Shown here: in pieces, positions 23,821 to 25,695 of the stretch
How positions within the stretch are numbered: position 1 is the first letter of the stretch
How the letters are laid out: each line of letters begins with the position of its first letter
From: a virus
Direction: 5' to 3' (one strand)
DNA length: 25,695 nucleotides
IMG/VR virus record: IMGVR_UViG_3300047564_002276
Span: 1 to 25,695 of that record
The notes under the pieces: generated by a model
Seen by the model: only the letters and a program-made list of their open reading frames with translations
The model's database searches: none
What the model was told of the DNA's origin: nothing
Position numbers and translations under genes: made by a program

Positions 23821-23852
23821 GGTAGGGTTTGCTCAGTCGATACTGTACAACA

Positions 23853-24095
23853 TCAGGCGTAGGGTTCCAGTCCTAACCAAGTGCGGACCCGATTGATCCT
23901 GGCGTAGGTTGCAGCGGTTCCGTAGCGTTTCCAGTAGGCAGCCTGATCGGTGCCAAGGCTGCTGAAACGCGGTGCTGCCCAGTGGAAAAGTGCTAGGGCT
24001 TGTTGCCGTTCCAGTCCGCGCAGCTGTGTGGTGGCTTGTTTCCAGTCGTAACCCAAGAAACGCTCTGGGCGTAGGCGGGGGGCTTGATAGGCCAT
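23853..24095 (-). CDS. Small unknown helical protein
   Basis: This 80-residue protein (MAYQAPRLRPERFLGYDWKQ, then LFHWAAPRFSSLGTDQAAYW) is helical and basic. It starts two bases after the leader box AAGGCTCAC. It is the first gene of the leftward early run, divergent from the plus-strand lysis-like pair. No family recognised. Confidence 0.65.
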   Translation of the reverse strand: MAYQAPRLRPERFLGYDWKQATTQLRGLERQQALALFHWAAPRFSSLGTDQAAYWKRYGTAATYARINRVRTWLGLEPYA

Positions 24096-24097
24096 AG

Positions 24098-24106
24098 GTG
24101 AGCCTT
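24098..24106 (-). promoter_or_regulatory. Leader box AAGGCTCAC, copy 3
   Basis: The minus strand reads CCAAGGCTCACCTATG, two bases before the start codon of the 80-residue protein. Confidence 0.5.
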
Positions 24107-24143
24107 GGTTAACTTCCCCACAATACTACATCAGCCCCAGCCG

Positions 24144-24161
24144 GCAAGGGTTGACCCTTGC
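24144..24161. promoter_or_regulatory. Palindrome, possible operator between divergent genes
   Basis: GCAAGGGT and ACCCTTGC are perfect eight-base arms around TG, in the gap between divergent gene starts. A plus-strand TTGACC (24151-24156) lies inside it and could be a -35 box, so a bound protein would block that promoter. I find no convincing -10 for either strand, so operator status is inferred from position and symmetry. Confidence 0.4.
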
Positions 24162-24193
24162 GCTAATGTCGCAGGGTACGGCACACCAAGCCT

Positions 24194-24592
24194 ATGTTCA
24201 CCAGTCAACGAGACCGTAAAGACGCCAGGGAAGCTGAGCGCGAACAGCTGCGACTTGAGAAGCGCCACCTACGCGACCTGCGATGGGCGGTAGAACGTTC
24301 CAGCATCGAGGCTTCGGATTGGGCGGATTTGCTGGCGCTCCAATCCGCCCACGGTAAAGAGGGTCCCTTGCAACTCTGGCGCGAGCTTGTGCCGTACTGG
24401 CGGAACTGCCAGCGCCTTAATGGTGGCGCCGACATCCCTGCAGAACTTTTTCCACAAGCTACGGGTATTTTTTCGCGCACATCGGAACCACCTAAGGCCC
24501 CAGTCACCAGGACTAAGGCAACACCGGGAGCCCCACGCAAGACGCGTAGCGATGCGGGCAAGCGCCAACCCTCTCGCAAGGGAGCAGCATGA
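24194..24592 (+). CDS. Unknown basic protein, first gene of plus-strand pair
   Basis: This 132-residue protein has a charged helical N-terminus (MFTSQRDRKDAREAEREQLR), a middle with WRELVPYWRNCQRLNGGADI and a Pro/Arg/Lys-rich disordered tail ending PSRKGAA. Its stop overlaps the next ATG by four bases (ATGA), so it is co-translated with the RlpA-like protein. No signal or membrane segment is visible. Function unknown; the pairing suggests a lysis or envelope role but does not show it. Confidence 0.65.
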   Translation: MFTSQRDRKDAREAEREQLRLEKRHLRDLRWAVERSSIEASDWADLLALQSAHGKEGPLQLWRELVPYWRNCQRLNGGADIPAELFPQATGIFSRTSEPPKAPVTRTKATPGAPRKTRSDAGKRQPSRKGAA

Positions 24593-24906
24593 AGCGGCTT
24601 ACCCTTTTGTGGTTGCTGGCGGCCATCCATGCGCCAGCTGATGCCAGGCAAGTTACGGCAACCGTCTACCACCCTTGGTATGACGGACGCCAAACAGCTT
24701 GTGGGCAGATGTACCAACACTGGGGAATCAGCGCGGCGCATCCCTTTCTGCCGTGCGGGACTCGCCTACGGATCCAACACCAGGGGAGAGTACTGACCGT
24801 GCCAATCACCGATAGGTGTGAGTGCGGATCCGTTGATCTTTCTGCCGGGGCTGCCTACAGGTTGGGAGTTCCAATCAACGGAACCGCTACCGTCACGATC
24901 CACTAG
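24589..24906 (+). CDS. Exported RlpA-like double-psi beta-barrel protein
   Basis: This 105-residue protein begins with a signal peptide (MKRLTLLWLLAAIHAPADAR). The mature part is a small double-psi beta-barrel: YHPWYDGRQTACGQ, then PFLPCGTRLRIQHQGRVL and VPITDRCECGSVDLSAGAAY. The order (S/T)ACG, PxGTxLR(I/V), (V)x(I/V)xDRC and D(L/V)S is typical of the RlpA/expansin-like family, with Asp75 in the usual acid position. RlpA of Pseudomonas is a lytic transglycosylase that cuts glycan strands. A phage protein of this type could act in cell-wall degradation, but the SPOR domain is absent and activity is not proven. Confidence 0.8.
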   Translation: MKRLTLLWLLAAIHAPADARQVTATVYHPWYDGRQTACGQMYQHWGISAAHPFLPCGTRLRIQHQGRVLTVPITDRCECGSVDLSAGAAYRLGVPINGTATVTIH

Positions 24907-24917
24907 CGCTCCAATCC

Positions 24918-24945
24918 GGCTCCCACCACGGGAGCCCTTCCTTTT
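24918..24945 (+). terminator. Terminator-like hairpin after the RlpA-like gene
   Basis: GGCTCCC and GGGAGCC form a seven-base-pair stem with loop ACCAC, followed by CTTCCTTTT. The U tract is interrupted, so strength is uncertain. Confidence 0.6.
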
Positions 24946-24954
24946 GCCTTGGCT

Positions 24955-24980
24955 TGAGAATGATTATCAGTACCATTCTC
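24955..24980. promoter_or_regulatory. Fur-box-like palindrome
   Basis: TGAGAATGATTATCA (24955-24969) differs in one position from the 7-1-7 Fur consensus TGATAATNATTATCA. A further repeat, CATTCTCA, follows, so GAGAATG and CATTCTC also form arms of a larger inverted repeat. It lies in the gap between two convergent genes, with no obvious target gene. Iron control is a hypothesis only. Confidence 0.4.
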
Positions 24981-24984
24981 AGTA

Positions 24985-25052
24985 AGACTCGTGAGACGCG
25001 CCACGAGACAGCCGGAGGGCTGAGCACCAGCAAACCTCCCACCATGGGAGGA
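24985..25052. repeat. Two more hairpins in the gap before the nuclease gene
   Basis: CTCGTG and CACGAG around a short spacer (near 24989-25007), and CCTCCC-ACCAT-GGGAGG (25035-25051), are clear inverted repeats. Neither is followed by a clear T run in either direction. Otherwise I see nothing coding in 24946-25093. Confidence 0.4.
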
Positions 25053-25093
25053 TGTATTAACAGAATCGCCAATAAATACCAAGTATTGGGATT

Positions 25094-25356
25094 ATGAATG
25101 GCGTTCCAGTCATGAATGGCTTTTCGTCGAGGCCGTTAGGCCGAGACATGAATGGCGTTTTGTAGTGCGTCAAAGTATGAATGGCAACGCTCCAGAAAAG
25201 ATTGTTCAGCGTCGTCTAGTTCTGCCCTAGTCATCGTGTGAATGTTGGGGGTGCCGCAGCGGCGTGCCAGGACGATGGCTGCTCCAGTCGGTTTGAGGCC
25301 GGTGAGGTGGGTGAGGCCCAGTGAGTAGGCGCCACATTGGTCAATGTATGAATGGC
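25094..25356 (+). repeat. Nonamer ATGAATGGC, five copies
   Basis: ATGAATGGC occurs at 25094, 25112, 25148, 25177 and 25348, a dense cluster around the 3' end of the nuclease gene. Three copies lie inside the gene and encode parts of AIH, CHSY and GHSY on the minus strand; two lie beyond its stop. Spacing is irregular (18, 36, 29 and 171 bases). Confidence 0.55.
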
Positions 25357-25695
25357 CGGGCGGGAGGCGCTCCAGTCCGTCTTCGGCGGTCTTGGTTTTG
25401 CGGCCCACGCTGGTTTTCCAGTCCGCCAGCACCAGCTCGTTATTCTTCAGCCCCACCAAGGCGTCACAGGTGCCGGCGAAGCCTGCTGGGTGGTGAATGG
25501 AAAATTCGGAGGCGAAAATTTCGGTGACGTTTTCGGCGATCCAGTCGGATAGACCTCGGGCGTAGCCGGATGCGCTCCAGCCAACCCTGGGGACATTGGG
25601 GCGGACCCGCTTCAATGCCCATTGTGTGATCGGGGCGGGAATACGCGCCAAGCCCTGTTCGTCCCAGCGGATGGAGTTGCGCTTGTTTGCAGTGG
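25136..25695 (-). CDS. PD-(D/E)XK (RecB/Cas4-like) nuclease, N-terminus beyond window
   Basis: At least 186 residues are visible; the frame is open to the right edge, so the TTG at 25651 is not a credible start. The C-terminal domain has the RecB/Cas4-like order GFAGTCDALVGLKNNELVLA, then DWKTS (motif D-x-K), and later YIDQCGAYSLGL, which fits the QxxxY motif of this nuclease group. The catalytic set would be Asp in GTCDAL, Asp and Lys in ADWKTS, and Gln/Tyr in QCGAY. In phages such enzymes act as exonucleases in recombination or replication. The gene lies right of the plus-strand lysis-like pair and is separated from it by a structured gap. Confidence 0.82.
   Translation of the reverse strand, partial: TANKRNSIRWDEQGLARIPAPITQWALKRVRPNVPRVGWSASGYARGLSDWIAENVTEIFASEFSIHHPAGFAGTCDALVGLKNNELVLADWKTSVGRKTKTAEDGLERLPPGHSYIDQCGAYSLGLTHLTGLKPTGAAIVLARRCGTPNIHTMTRAELDDAEQSFLERCHSYFDALQNAIHVSA

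Noticed and set aside
1-25695. Evidence that this is an integrated prophage
   Set aside because: No integrase, host gene or matching att pair is visible; the T-arm-like relic is too weak, and the question stays open.

Overview
The window looks like the late (structural) half of a tailed-phage genome of siphovirus type, free or integrated. About 26 genes read leftwards (minus strand) in the classic order small terminase, large terminase, portal, scaffold, major capsid, neck proteins, tail tube, tail-assembly chaperones, tape measure, distal tail, tip protein and fibre. I see no host housekeeping gene, integrase or rRNA. GC content is moderate to fairly high. Several small proteins (the MAKRGLYSN-type basic protein, the DUF6496 protein, the RlpA-like protein, the distal tail proteins) resemble families I remember from cyanophages and cyanobacteria, so a Synechococcus/Cyanobium-like host is my best guess. 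This is from memory, not a search, and the sequence alone does not prove it.

Layout, from right to left in transcription order. 25695-25136: a PD-(D/E)XK nuclease cut by the window edge. 24907-25135: a non-coding gap with a terminator-like hairpin, a Fur-box-like palindrome and copies of a nonamer. 24194-24906 (plus strand): a two-gene unit of an unknown basic protein and an exported RlpA-like double-psi beta-barrel protein, preceded by a palindrome that may be an operator. 24095-22869: four small unknown genes, three of which share the leader box AAGGCTCAC. 22774-22319: likely small terminase. 22266-21635: three tiny genes, including a membrane-anchored helix-turn-helix protein. 21482-20232: large terminase, its 3' end overlapped by a convergent HNH endonuclease gene (19742-20251).

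19656-14488 is the head module: two small basic proteins, two small unknowns, portal, a collagen-like protein, scaffold and major capsid protein, closed by a bidirectional terminator. A small plus-strand gene (14146-14430) with a possible HTH sits between capsid and neck genes. 14147-12065 encodes neck and tail-completion proteins. 11989-11216 is the major tail tube, followed by a terminator. 11119-10593 is the chaperone pair G/GT, joined by a -1 frameshift at a CCCAAAA slippery site and ended by a terminator whose loop contains the stop codon. 10539-1 encodes the tape measure, a lambda-L-like protein, an NlpC/P60 protein, the tip (J-like) protein, three small distal tail proteins and a fibre that runs off the left edge.

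The points most worth a second look are: two further tail-tube-like proteins beyond the tip gene, which with the main tube protein appear to carry different insertions at one equivalent loop; the GT frameshift; the antisense HTH gene between capsid and neck; the membrane-anchored HTH protein; the Fur-box-like site; and the short repeats around the nuclease gene.
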